From contig SPCK01000023.1 in assembly GCA_004525355.1 (NCBI GenBank), forward strand, positions 1 through 13,200: 13,200 nt of DNA, written 5' to 3'. The notes beneath the pieces were generated by a model. That model saw nothing but the letters and a program-made list of their open reading frames with translations. It was not told the DNA's origin and did not search any database. Both the position numbers and the translations under genes were made by a program. Source of the DNA: Spirochaetales bacterium. Its GTDB lineage: Bacteria > Spirochaetota > Spirochaetia > Treponematales > UBA12059. This document shows, piece by piece, positions 6,505 through 13,200 of this stretch (within the stretch, counting starts at the first letter, position 1; every line of letters begins with the position of its first letter).

Positions 6505-6992
6505 CTATTCCATCGCTTCAACTTTCCCGAGCAGCCACCTGAGCGCGACCGATACCGACAGACCAGTTGCCCTGTGCTCCGGCGGTGGCCGTCCCAGAAA
6601 CCGTGGTCGTCATCATTGTCGTGTCGTCGGTTACAGATGGTAGTATCGTGGGCATCGGGATGATCATTGTAGATATTCCCAGGTTGGCGCCCAGCCCCCC
6701 GAACAGGAAGCCTCGGCGTCTTGATGGCCGTCAGGATGGCGCCCGAGTGAAGCGGCGCCTGGACCATCAGCAGGCTATATTCGCTACCTGCGAGCGCCGA
6801 GCCGCCGATCGATACATTCAGCGCTGCCCGGTCAGTCAGGCAGAACTGGTAATCGCGCAGGTACGATCCCCCAAAGACGTAGAGCTGGGAGCCCATCGTA
6901 TCCATCGACAGGAAAACGATGTTGCCTCCGTCTTGCACGTCCGTCCTGCCCCGCTCGAATTCCGGGTAGCCAACCGGCGGCGGGGCGATCAC
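6505..6992 (-). pseudogene. Frame-disrupted small protein, possibly an outer-membrane beta-barrel
   Basis: Between thyX and the DUF2804 gene, protein-like sequence continues on the minus strand across three frames. The first frame, from about 6992 (GTG with AAGG 6 bases upstream) to about 6715, reads FFVIAPPPVGYPEF, then GSQLYVFGGSYLRDYQF and AALNVSIGGSALAGSEYS. The second, about 6712 to 6565, reads GGLGANLGIST and then VSGTATAGAQGNWS. The third reads SVSVALRWLLGKVEAME and stops at TAG 6507-6505. Alternating hydrophobic, glycine- and aromatic-rich strands suggest a membrane beta-barrel, but I recognise no family and see no signal peptide. Both joins need one base removed, so this is a pseudogene or a gene hit by sequencing errors. 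It begins about 56 bases after the DUF2804 stop and is the likely last gene of that operon. The 5' end is uncertain. Confidence 0.5.
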
Positions 6993-7048
6993 GAAAAACC
7001 TTATGAACTTCTCCTGGATTACGCTATTGATTATGAGTCGTACTCCAT

Positions 7049-8134
7049 TTATACCCGCAGATATTTTTTCTCGCCCATCCCATACAGGCTTCTTACGGCG
7101 ATGCGTTCCGAGCCGTCCGGCGATCGCAACGTTCCCTCGAAGGAACCGAAGGGTCCATGATAATTTACCGCGAATACGAGGGCGTTCAGCTTGATATCGT
7201 TCTTTCGCTCGGGACGGAACAATAGGTCCACGAGACCCTCGGTATCCTGGATGTGCCATTCTGCGGCCGGGCCGTGCGGTCGGGTCACCTTGACCGGTGG
7301 AAGGGGAAACGCACGGCTGTTGATCCACAGGATGTTCTCGTTATAAACGGACTGATCGCGCACCTGATTGTCCGTCAAGTTGAAACCGACCCTGCGGCCC
7401 TTGCCATCGATGCCGAAGCCGGTCACCCAATCGGAATGCATGCGGTAGGGATAGAAACCCTTGTGATCGTCCATTATCCCCATGGCGTCGGCTCCGATCA
7501 TCTCGTAACGCTCGTCGTCCGCAAGCACCCAGCCCTCCATCGGCATGAGCACCTTGGCTGAGTACATCGCGCGGTTGAGTCCGAGCGGCAAGCATGAGGA
7601 GCAAGCCGAGGTCTGCCGCCCGTTGTACGCCAGCCTGAACCCCGCGGAGAAGGCGGGGCGTCGGCCACGTCGGGAAACCGAAGCCTCGATGAGGACCTCT
7701 CCCTTGGACAGGTCGGTACGATACATAATGTGTCCATGGCGGTCGCCGAACTCAAGTTGCTCACCGTTGAGTTTTTCCCCGATACCGAAGGAACGCAGGG
7801 GAACAAGCCTACGGTACTCATGGGCCCGCTTTCTCTCCCGGTCCCAGATATAGAACAAGGCCAGCCCGAAGATCCCGGCTTCGTACATGGCCGTAAAGAC
7901 GAAATAGCGCGAGTCCCCAAGCTGGAACGCTCGCCATTGTTTGCAGCGGCTCTTCTTGAACCAGCAGGGAACTTGATAATGGTATGGCATATCCACGTCG
8001 AGTATATTCGTCCGGGGAATTGGGCCATTGAAGCAACCATACGAGAAGGCCCCATCACTCACGATGCTTTCAGGCGGGGCAACGAAAGGCCGATCGTAAA
8101 TCGGGCGCCCCTCGCTGGATTCATCGGCGGACAT
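7049..8134 (-). CDS. DUF2804 family protein
   Basis: A 361-residue protein recognised as DUF2804 by family-typical segments. These are the N-terminal CWFKKSRCKQWRAFQLGD, the middle YRTDLSKGEVLIEASV and LPLGLNRAMYSAK, then WHIQDTEGLVDLLFRPE and the terminal GSFEGTL and GMGEKKYLRV. The family's biochemical role is unknown to me; the folds of relatives are mostly beta-rich and no catalytic motif is evident. There is no signal peptide or membrane segment except a short hydrophobic patch (GIFGLALFYIW), so it is probably cytoplasmic. The ATG at 8134 shares one base with the stop of the upstream dehydrogenase (TGATG) and has no clear ribosome binding site, so translation is probably coupled. A TTG one codon earlier is less likely. 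Confidence 0.8.
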   Translation of the reverse strand: MSADESSEGRPIYDRPFVAPPESIVSDGAFSYGCFNGPIPRTNILDVDMPYHYQVPCWFKKSRCKQWRAFQLGDSRYFVFTAMYEAGIFGLALFYIWDRERKRAHEYRRLVPLRSFGIGEKLNGEQLEFGDRHGHIMYRTDLSKGEVLIEASVSRRGRRPAFSAGFRLAYNGRQTSACSSCLPLGLNRAMYSAKVLMPMEGWVLADDERYEMIGADAMGIMDDHKGFYPYRMHSDWVTGFGIDGKGRRVGFNLTDNQVRDQSVYNENILWINSRAFPLPPVKVTRPHGPAAEWHIQDTEGLVDLLFRPERKNDIKLNALVFAVNYHGPFGSFEGTLRSPDGSERIAVRSLYGMGEKKYLRV

Positions 8135-9018
8135 CAAATGAGTCCGCGTTTATACAATAGATAGAGCGCCTGGGTTCCCTTCTCGGCGTAGCCTTCGTCG
8201 CTCATGCGCGAGAACAGATGTTCGGCCATCGCCAGGACTGGCAGATCGACCTTCATGGCCTTTGCGGAATTCAGGGCGATACGCAGGTCCTTGAGAAAGT
8301 GCTTGGAGTAAAAACCCGGTTCAAAATCGCCATCGAGCATGCGCGGGACCATGTTGACCAGTTGACTGCTTTGCGCCGCGCCGCCGCCGATACTCTCCAG
8401 CACGCGACGCGGTTCCAGACCAGCCTTTTCCGCATATATAATCGCCTCGACCGCGCCGGCCAGCGTACCGGCTATGGCAATCTGGTTGGCCATCTTGGTA
8501 TGCTGCCCCGCGCCGGGGCCGCCCTGGCGTACAGCGGCCTTGCCCATTACATCAAAAAAGGGCTTGACCGCACGAAAGGCTGTCTCGTCCCCGCCGACCA
8601 TGATGGACAGCGTCGCGTTCCTGGCGCCCGTGTCGCCGCCGGAAACCGGGGCGTCCAATGAAACAAGGCCGCGAGCGGCGGCGGCCTCAGCGATGCGAAC
8701 CGCAAGCGCGGGATCGCTTGTCGTGGCGTCCACCAGTATGGCTCCGACCTCTGCCCTGGCGATGATGCCTTCGGGGCCGAAATAAACCTGCTCTACATCC
8801 GCGGGATATCCCACTATAGTGAACACGATAGCGGCGCCTGCGGTCGCGGCGGCCGTGGAATCAGCCCAGCGCGCACCGGCGGCGATGAGTCCCTCGGCCT
8901 TGGCGCGAGTACGCGAATATACGGTTACCTGGGCGCCGGACTTCAATAAATGCCCAGCCATGCTGGCGCCCATGATGCCCGTACCTATGAATGCAATCTT
9001 TGAACCTTTGACTATCAT
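8134..9018 (-). CDS. Beta-hydroxyacid dehydrogenase (3-hydroxyisobutyrate dehydrogenase / tartronate semialdehyde reductase family)
   Basis: A 294-residue NAD(P)-dependent oxidoreductase. The Rossmann motif is GTGIMGASMAGHL (12-24); the substrate-binding signature DAPVSGGDTGA lies at 122-132, and the catalytic lysine is Lys175 in GQHTKMANQ. The segment SRTRAK (35-40) after the second strand resembles the NRT motif linked to NADPH preference in this family, so NADPH use is likely but inferred. Substrate may be 3-hydroxyisobutyrate, tartronate semialdehyde, succinic or glyoxylic semialdehyde; sequence alone does not decide. The ATG at 9018 has GGAGG at a 9-base spacing and starts at the normal family position; 11 extra upstream codons overlap the preceding gene and are rejected. 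It lies 26 bases after the adenosine-kinase-family gene and overlaps the DUF2804 start by one base. Confidence 0.9.
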   Translation of the reverse strand: MIVKGSKIAFIGTGIMGASMAGHLLKSGAQVTVYSRTRAKAEGLIAAGARWADSTAAATAGAAIVFTIVGYPADVEQVYFGPEGIIARAEVGAILVDATTSDPALAVRIAEAAAARGLVSLDAPVSGGDTGARNATLSIMVGGDETAFRAVKPFFDVMGKAAVRQGGPGAGQHTKMANQIAIAGTLAGAVEAIIYAEKAGLEPRRVLESIGGGAAQSSQLVNMVPRMLDGDFEPGFYSKHFLKDLRIALNSAKAMKVDLPVLAMAEHLFSRMSDEGYAEKGTQALYLLYKRGLI

Positions 9019-9044
9019 GGCGATATTCCTCCGTAATTCAGTAG

Positions 9045-9539
9045 TCAGCAAAATTTATAGCCAAAGCGCCTGAGCATACCCTTGCGTTCGGTTATATCGG
9101 CATCTCCCTCCAAACCCTTGGGAGATTCGCCGTCGATGATGCCCATGATGCCAGCGCCCTGATCCGTACGGGCCACTATGACCTGGAGCGGATTCGCCGT
9201 GGCGCAGAAAATGCGACAAACCTCGTGGCAGGCCTTGATCCTATCCAGCACGTTGATCGGATACGCTCCCGGCCCGAGCACCAAATAGAACGTGTGCCCG
9301 GCCCCGGTGGCCCGTGCGCAGCTGACAGCATTGCGGATGAGTGCGTCGTCGTTTCCCTCGGTCCTGACCAGGCATGGACCCGAGGCCTCGTTGAAAGCGA
9401 ATCCGTACTTTGCTCCAGGCAGGCTGGTTGCCATGATTTCGGCGATATCCTCCACAGTCTTGATGAAGTGGGATTGTCCAATGATGATATTGGCGTCCGC
9501 AGTCCAGGTCAGCTGAATGGTTTCAAACGTGGCTTGCAT
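9045..9539 (-). CDS. Adenosine-specific kinase family protein
   Basis: A 164-residue protein matching almost throughout the family annotated as adenosine-specific kinase (PF04008): GQSHFIKTVEDIAEIM near residue 21, YGFAFNEASGPCLVR, then GNDDALI, GAGHTFYLVL, YPINVLDRIK, the hallmark VCRIFCATANPLQVIVA, and GIMGIIDGESPKG. The family name rests mainly on structural work in archaea; the physiological role is poorly defined, so phosphorylation or binding of adenosine nucleotides is family-level knowledge only. The ATG at 9539 follows GGAGG by 5 bases. It is first in a leftward operon with the beta-hydroxyacid dehydrogenase and DUF2804 genes, and divergent from the TetR-RND operon, with which it shares an AT-rich control region. 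Confidence 0.9.
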   Translation of the reverse strand: MQATFETIQLTWTADANIIIGQSHFIKTVEDIAEIMATSLPGAKYGFAFNEASGPCLVRTEGNDDALIRNAVSCARATGAGHTFYLVLGPGAYPINVLDRIKACHEVCRIFCATANPLQVIVARTDQGAGIMGIIDGESPKGLEGDADITERKGMLRRFGYKFC

Positions 9540-9676
9540 GGGTACCTCCGGCGCTCCAGTCTACCCGCGAACGGGTTACAACGCAAGAACGCCTTGTATC
9601 GACGATGGATCCTCCTTGCTTCTCACATTTTGTCAGCTCTGTCCCCAAAAGCGAATTTTCAATTCCAATAACGATT

Positions 9677-9693
9677 AATGGACAAATTCCATT
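9677..9693. promoter_or_regulatory. Inverted repeat, candidate TetR operator 1
   Basis: AATGGA (9677-9682) and TCCATT (9688-9693) form a perfect 6-bp inverted repeat with a 5-base spacer. The 17-base length and position upstream of the divergent regulator gene suit a TetR-family operator. That it is bound by the neighbouring regulator is inference. Confidence 0.35.
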
Positions 9694-9699
9694 GCAACT

Positions 9700-9735
9700 A
9701 CCCATGTTGTGCATCATATTACACAGTATATGGGT
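9700..9735. promoter_or_regulatory. Nested palindrome, candidate TetR operator 2
   Basis: An 18-bp imperfect palindrome runs from TGTG (9708-9711) to CACA (9722-9725), with 12 of 18 positions symmetric. Outside it ACCCAT (9700-9705) is mirrored by ATGGGT (9730-9735). It overlaps the best rightward -10 candidate, the expected place for a repressor that controls its own gene. Function is inferred. Confidence 0.35.
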
Positions 9736-9761
9736 ATTTTGTGTACTCGAAAGGATGAAAA

Positions 9762-10379
9762 ATGTCCGATGCAACCAGGGAGCGCATACTTGGCGCGGCT
9801 GAGACCTTGCTCAAGAGCCATGGAGCAGAAGGCCTGACGGTGGAAGCCGCCGCGGACCTGGCGGGAGTCAGCAGGAAAACCGTCTACAATTACTTCGCCA
9901 ACCGATTCGCCCTACTCGATGAAGCGGCCTCGTCATGGATGGCCCAGATCATTGAGACCTTCGAAGACGTTGTCCAGGACGATTCCCGGGGGTTCATCGA
10001 GCGGCTCAATACGATCGTCGAACGCGGCTTCGCGGAACTCCGCTCCGGCGGCCGAATCATGGGAAACCGGCAAACGGCAGCCGCAGAACCGGGGCTACCG
10101 ACACTGCACCGTACTTTACGAGCCAAGCTCAGGGGCTTCATTCACACCGTGGTATCCCAGGCAATCGAAGACGGCCTCGTTCGAATCGACTACGATGCCC
10201 GCCGCCTTACCTGGGTGCTTGTCAACATCGTCGAGGGACTTATTTTCACAGAAGAATTCGATGACGAACCCTTCGCCCGGGCCGATATCCTGCGGGACTC
10301 GCTCCGCGCCGTGCTTGAAGGAATCCTGACCGACCGCGGCGCGGATGCGCTCAAAGGCTCGCTCATCTTTGATCGATGA
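9762..10379 (+). CDS. TetR/AcrR-family transcriptional regulator
   Basis: A 205-residue one-domain-plus-ligand-domain repressor. The N-terminal helix-turn-helix is clear at residues 6-50: RERILGAAETLL, then LTVEAAADLAGVSRKTVYNYF with the typical recognition helix before FANRFALL. The C-terminal part is variable and helical, probably binding an inducer that cannot be named. The ATG at 9762 is preceded by AAAGGA at a normal spacing. It is first in an operon with an efflux adaptor (19-base gap) and RND permease, so it very likely represses its own pump operon until a toxic substrate is bound. Control of the divergent adenosine-kinase operon is possible too. Confidence 0.92.
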   Translation: MSDATRERILGAAETLLKSHGAEGLTVEAAADLAGVSRKTVYNYFANRFALLDEAASSWMAQIIETFEDVVQDDSRGFIERLNTIVERGFAELRSGGRIMGNRQTAAAEPGLPTLHRTLRAKLRGFIHTVVSQAIEDGLVRIDYDARRLTWVLVNIVEGLIFTEEFDDEPFARADILRDSLRAVLEGILTDRGADALKGSLIFDR

Positions 10380-10398
10380 TCACGAAAGGAAGAAGGAC

Positions 10399-11463
10399 GT
10401 GAAACAACCTGTACCGGCGTACATGAAATTCGCCCGCTGGTTAATCCCCATCGCCGTGCTCGGCGGCGCAATCGCATTCAAGGCAGTCAGCTCGGGTACG
10501 ACGAAGGCTGCAGTCGAGCTGCCCCCGATTCCGGTTCGCACTGCGGTTCCGCTCCGGGGCGACATCACGCGCTCGCTCAAGTTGAACGCCCATATCGAGT
10601 CGGAGAATATGATAACCGTGCTGCCGCTTGTATCCGGCATCCTGCAGGACCTGTTCGTGGACGCCGGCCAGGCTGTCAAAAAAGGCGATATCATCGCGCG
10701 GGTGGATGCGGCGCGCTACGAACTCCAGCTAAAGCAGGCGGAAGCCGCCTACCTGTCGGCAAAATCCAGCTTCGAGCGCGTGACCCAGCTTTTCCGCGCC
10801 GGTGCGACCACTCAGCAAAATTACGACCAGACCAAGGCCCAATACGACGCTTACGCATCCCAATACGAATTGGCACGGCTCCAGCTGGGTTACGCCAACG
10901 TGACCAGTCCCGTTGATGGCGTGGTACTGATCAAGCATCTGTCGGTTGGATCCATCGCGTCACCGGAGCGCCCATTGTTCACCATCGGGGATCTCGACGA
11001 CCTCGTGGTTCGCGCAAGAATCCCAGAAAGATACTACCGCTTATTCACCGATGCGCAAGCCTTCATGCCCATTCTCATCGCCGGCCCTGACGGAAGCGTC
11101 AATGCCGGCCGCCTTAAAAGCGTCAGCCCTTTCGTTTCCTCCGAAACCAAGAATTTCGAGACTACCGTCGCGATAGAAGGAAACCTCCGTGCCTTGCGAC
11201 CCGGCATGTTCGTCACGGTCACCTTTGAGCTTGACCGCTGGACCAGCGTACTCAGCTTGCCGTTCGCGGCGCTTGCGGGCGGGACGACACTGTGGTACGT
11301 GCAGGACAACGTGGCGCGATCCCTCTCGTTCATACCGGAAAAAGCTTCTGACCAGGCATTCGTGGTTCCCGAAGAATGGGCCGGCCGCCAATTCATAGTG
11401 GAAGGTTACTACTTCGCGCGGGACGGATCCGCGGTAAGCGTGATCGGCGGAGGCACGCCGTAA
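10399..11463 (+). CDS. RND efflux periplasmic adaptor subunit (HlyD/MFP family)
   Basis: A 354-residue membrane-fusion protein linking an inner-membrane RND pump to an outer-membrane channel. Residues 14-27 form a single hydrophobic N-terminal segment (anchor or uncleaved signal); no lipobox Cys is visible. The first half of the lipoyl domain is around VSGILQDLFVDAGQAVKKGD. A coiled-coil hairpin rich in Ala, Gln and Glu follows (LKQAEAAYLSAKSSFERV onward), then the second lipoyl half around VTSPVDGVVLIKHLSVGS. The beta-barrel domain has LRPGMFVTVTFEL near the end. The start is taken as GTG at 10399 with AAAGGA 8 bases upstream; an ATG 8 codons in is an alternative, and an upstream in-frame ATG overlaps tetR. 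The stop TAA shares a base with the permease ATG. Confidence 0.9.
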   Translation: MKQPVPAYMKFARWLIPIAVLGGAIAFKAVSSGTTKAAVELPPIPVRTAVPLRGDITRSLKLNAHIESENMITVLPLVSGILQDLFVDAGQAVKKGDIIARVDAARYELQLKQAEAAYLSAKSSFERVTQLFRAGATTQQNYDQTKAQYDAYASQYELARLQLGYANVTSPVDGVVLIKHLSVGSIASPERPLFTIGDLDDLVVRARIPERYYRLFTDAQAFMPILIAGPDGSVNAGRLKSVSPFVSSETKNFETTVAIEGNLRALRPGMFVTVTFELDRWTSVLSLPFAALAGGTTLWYVQDNVARSLSFIPEKASDQAFVVPEEWAGRQFIVEGYYFARDGSAVSVIGGGTP

Positions 11464-13200
11464 TGGTCATATCGGATTTCGCGGTAAAACATCCGGCCAT
11501 CGTCGCCATCCTTCTTATTTCACTCATCGTGTTCGGCGTAATTGCGGGAACAGCGCTCAATTCGGAAATGATCCCGCCTATAGCCCTTCCCAAGGCCACG
11601 ATAGTCACGGTCTACCCGGGCGCCGCCGCCCGTGACGTGGAACGCGACATCAGCCGCCTGATAGAGAACCAGATGTCCACGCTGGCCGGTGTTTCCAGGC
11701 TTTCATCGGCCAGCTCCGACTCGTACTCGGTCGTGAGCATGGAATTCCGCGCCGACGTGAATATCCAGGAGAAGCTGCCGCAGATGCGCGAGCTCCTGAA
11801 CGCCATCGTCGACGACCTCCCGAACGGCATCGACGGGGCGCCGGTGATCTACCTGAACGAAGCGAGCGCGTTCCTGCCGATCTTCTCGGTGCGCATCTCA
11901 TCGAGCATGAACCCCCAAGCCCTTACCACATACCTGGAAGACAGGGTCGTCCCGATTATTTCGGGTATAAAGGGCGTTTCCAAGATAAACCTGGTCGGCG
12001 GGTCCCACATGGAGGCCAGGGTCATCCTGGACACGGCGGGGCTTGAATCGCGCGGCATCTCCGCGCTGAACGTCTACGAGGCCTTGCGTGCCAATAACCT
12101 GAACGTCCCCTCCGGATCGGCGCTGTACCGCTCGCGGGAAATGTCCTTTACCGCATCCGGAGCCTTCGACGACTTCGAGGAACTAGGCAACCTGACCGTC
12201 GGCTTCGGAGACGGCTCGTACATCTTCCTCAGGGATGTCGCGGAAATCGGCCCGGTCCCCGAGCCGGTCAGGGTCCGCATCAGATCCGGCGGCCAGGATT
12301 ACATCATGCTTGATGTGCTCAAGCGCGATGAGGGCGACACCATCGCCATCGTGAAATCAGCCCGGGAAGCGTTGGACGAAATGCGTACCGACACGAGGGG
12401 AACCGTGGACTACGCGGTCGTCAGCGACCAGAGCGAGACGACGGTGCGCTCCCTGAAAACGGTCTTTTCCGCCGCCCTTACCGGACTGGCCTTGACGATA
12501 TTGGTAATCCTGTTCGTCCTTCACGACCTGCGGGCGACGCTGATCATTTCTGTATCCATACCGCTGTCAATACTCTTCGCGCTACTGGGTCTATACGGCA
12601 CGGGCAGGTCCCTGAACCTCCTGTCCCTGGCGGGCATGACGGTGGCCATCGGCATGATCGTGGACAACTCGATAGTCATCCTGGAGAATACCTACCGGCA
12701 CTTCAAAAAAACGAGGGACAGACGCTCTGCCGCCCTGACGGGAGCCGGCGAGGTGGGAGCGGCCGTACTCGCGTCTACCACCACGTCGATATGCGTGTTC
12801 GCGCCGCTGTTGTTCCTCACGGGCATCATCGGCGTCATCATGAACGACTTGTCCCTGGCCATCGTGTTCTCGCTGGCTGCATCGGCGTTGGTCGCCGTCG
12901 TGGTCGTTCCCTGGCTGTCGTCCCTCATCCTCAAGCCCGACGACGAAGTCAGGAAACCACGTTTCCTGCGAAAATTCGAGGCTTCCATCGACCGAATGTT
13001 CGACACTCTGGAACGAGGATACCGGCACGCGCTCGAAGCCGCCCTGAGCAACAAGGCTTTTGCGCTGGCAGTCTCCGCTTCCTTCCTGATTGCCAGCGTA
13101 CTGCTGCTCTCGATCCTGAAGGTCAGTTTCATCCCACCGACGGATACCGGGGAATTCGAGATCCACATCGAAACGCCCGCCGGCTATACGCTTGAACGCA
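11463..13200 (+). CDS. RND-family efflux transporter permease, 3' end beyond the window
   Basis: 579 complete codons of an inner-membrane proton-driven efflux pump normally over 1000 residues long; the rest is beyond the right edge. The ATG shares its A with the adaptor stop (TAATG), and GGAGG lies 9 bases upstream. Visible are the first membrane helix (about 10-30) and a periplasmic porter domain beginning YPGAAARDVERDI. A second helix group near 340-380 follows, then the fourth helix with AIGMIVDNSIVILEN. There Asp401 is the expected proton-relay residue and Asn402 sits where AcrB has its second Asp. A cluster of helices follows, then a fresh helix and PTDTGEFEI at the start of the second repeat. 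Substrate is unknown. No outer-membrane channel gene is seen; it may follow. Confidence 0.93.
   Translation, partial: MVISDFAVKHPAIVAILLISLIVFGVIAGTALNSEMIPPIALPKATIVTVYPGAAARDVERDISRLIENQMSTLAGVSRLSSASSDSYSVVSMEFRADVNIQEKLPQMRELLNAIVDDLPNGIDGAPVIYLNEASAFLPIFSVRISSSMNPQALTTYLEDRVVPIISGIKGVSKINLVGGSHMEARVILDTAGLESRGISALNVYEALRANNLNVPSGSALYRSREMSFTASGAFDDFEELGNLTVGFGDGSYIFLRDVAEIGPVPEPVRVRIRSGGQDYIMLDVLKRDEGDTIAIVKSAREALDEMRTDTRGTVDYAVVSDQSETTVRSLKTVFSAALTGLALTILVILFVLHDLRATLIISVSIPLSILFALLGLYGTGRSLNLLSLAGMTVAIGMIVDNSIVILENTYRHFKKTRDRRSAALTGAGEVGAAVLASTTTSICVFAPLLFLTGIIGVIMNDLSLAIVFSLAASALVAVVVVPWLSSLILKPDDEVRKPRFLRKFEASIDRMFDTLERGYRHALEAALSNKAFALAVSASFLIASVLLLSILKVSFIPPTDTGEFEIHIETPAGYTLER

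Larger units (their letters stand above)
9540..9761. promoter_or_regulatory. AT-rich divergent control region between the adenosine-kinase and TetR operons
   Basis: 222 bases without a gene. From about 9620 to 9760 it is clearly richer in A and T than the surrounding coding DNA. It holds the GGAGG of the leftward gene next to 9540 and the AAAGGA ribosome binding site of the tetR gene just before 9762. A rightward promoter could be TTGCAA (9693-9698) with CATATT (9715-9720), 16-base spacing. A leftward -35-like CTGACA is visible on the minus strand near 9640, without a convincing -10. Two imperfect palindromes lie in it and are listed separately. Confidence 0.5.

Noticed and set aside
6453..7328. 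Continuous 291-codon minus-strand frame as a single intact gene
   Set aside because: Its first third is a shadow of the DUF2804 gene and its last part turns into Arg/Asp/His-rich shadow sequence after about 6715. Only the middle is protein-like, so it is treated as one part of a frame-disrupted gene.

Overview
The window is a gene-dense bacterial chromosome segment of high GC content (roughly 60% by eye). It has short intergenic gaps, many start/stop overlaps and no rRNA, tRNA, CRISPR or transposase that I can see. Gene content (a fabD-fabG-fabF cluster without acpP, flavin-dependent ThyX, an adenosine-specific kinase family protein, DUF2804, UPF0158 and an RND pump) would fit a free-living, high-GC Gram-negative such as a spirochaete. 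That placement is a low-to-moderate confidence impression from protein flavour, not a phylogenetic result. The RND pump supports a double-membrane cell.

Left block (1-3155, minus strand): fatty-acid synthesis genes read leftwards as fabD (2235-3155), fabG (1437-2186), fabF (197-1435). A hairpin that may act as a terminator follows. Next comes the first 22 codons of a gene running off the left edge, probably a GH13 glycogen debranching enzyme, with a structured leader directly against its ribosome binding site. An extended -10 promoter for fabD lies about 130 bases upstream of its start.

Middle block (3359-6475): a small alkyltransferase-like DNA-repair protein on the plus strand converges with a minus-strand UPF0158-GNAT fusion protein. 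The fusion gene is divergent from a PHP-domain phosphoesterase gene, which overlaps thyX by 4 bases and is therefore probably co-transcribed with it. The alkyltransferase-like and PHP genes both lack a clear Shine-Dalgarno sequence and have promoter-like hexamers so close to the start codon that near-leaderless mRNAs are likely.

Third block (6505-9539, minus strand): an apparent operon reads leftwards as adenosine-specific kinase family protein, beta-hydroxyacid dehydrogenase, DUF2804 protein, and a frame-disrupted small protein that looks like a membrane beta-barrel. The last one fills the stretch between thyX and the DUF2804 gene.

Right block (9762-13200, plus strand): a TetR-family regulator, a periplasmic adaptor and an RND transporter permease lie in tight succession, the permease running off the right edge. 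The AT-rich 222-base gap between this operon and the divergent adenosine-kinase operon carries two imperfect palindromes that are candidate TetR operators.

I found no clear defence system, mobile element or wholly novel system. The most interesting items are the UPF0158-GNAT fusion, the disrupted barrel-like gene with a six-base homopolymer at one apparent frameshift, the four-gene adenosine-kinase/DUF2804 operon, and the AT-rich divergent control region.
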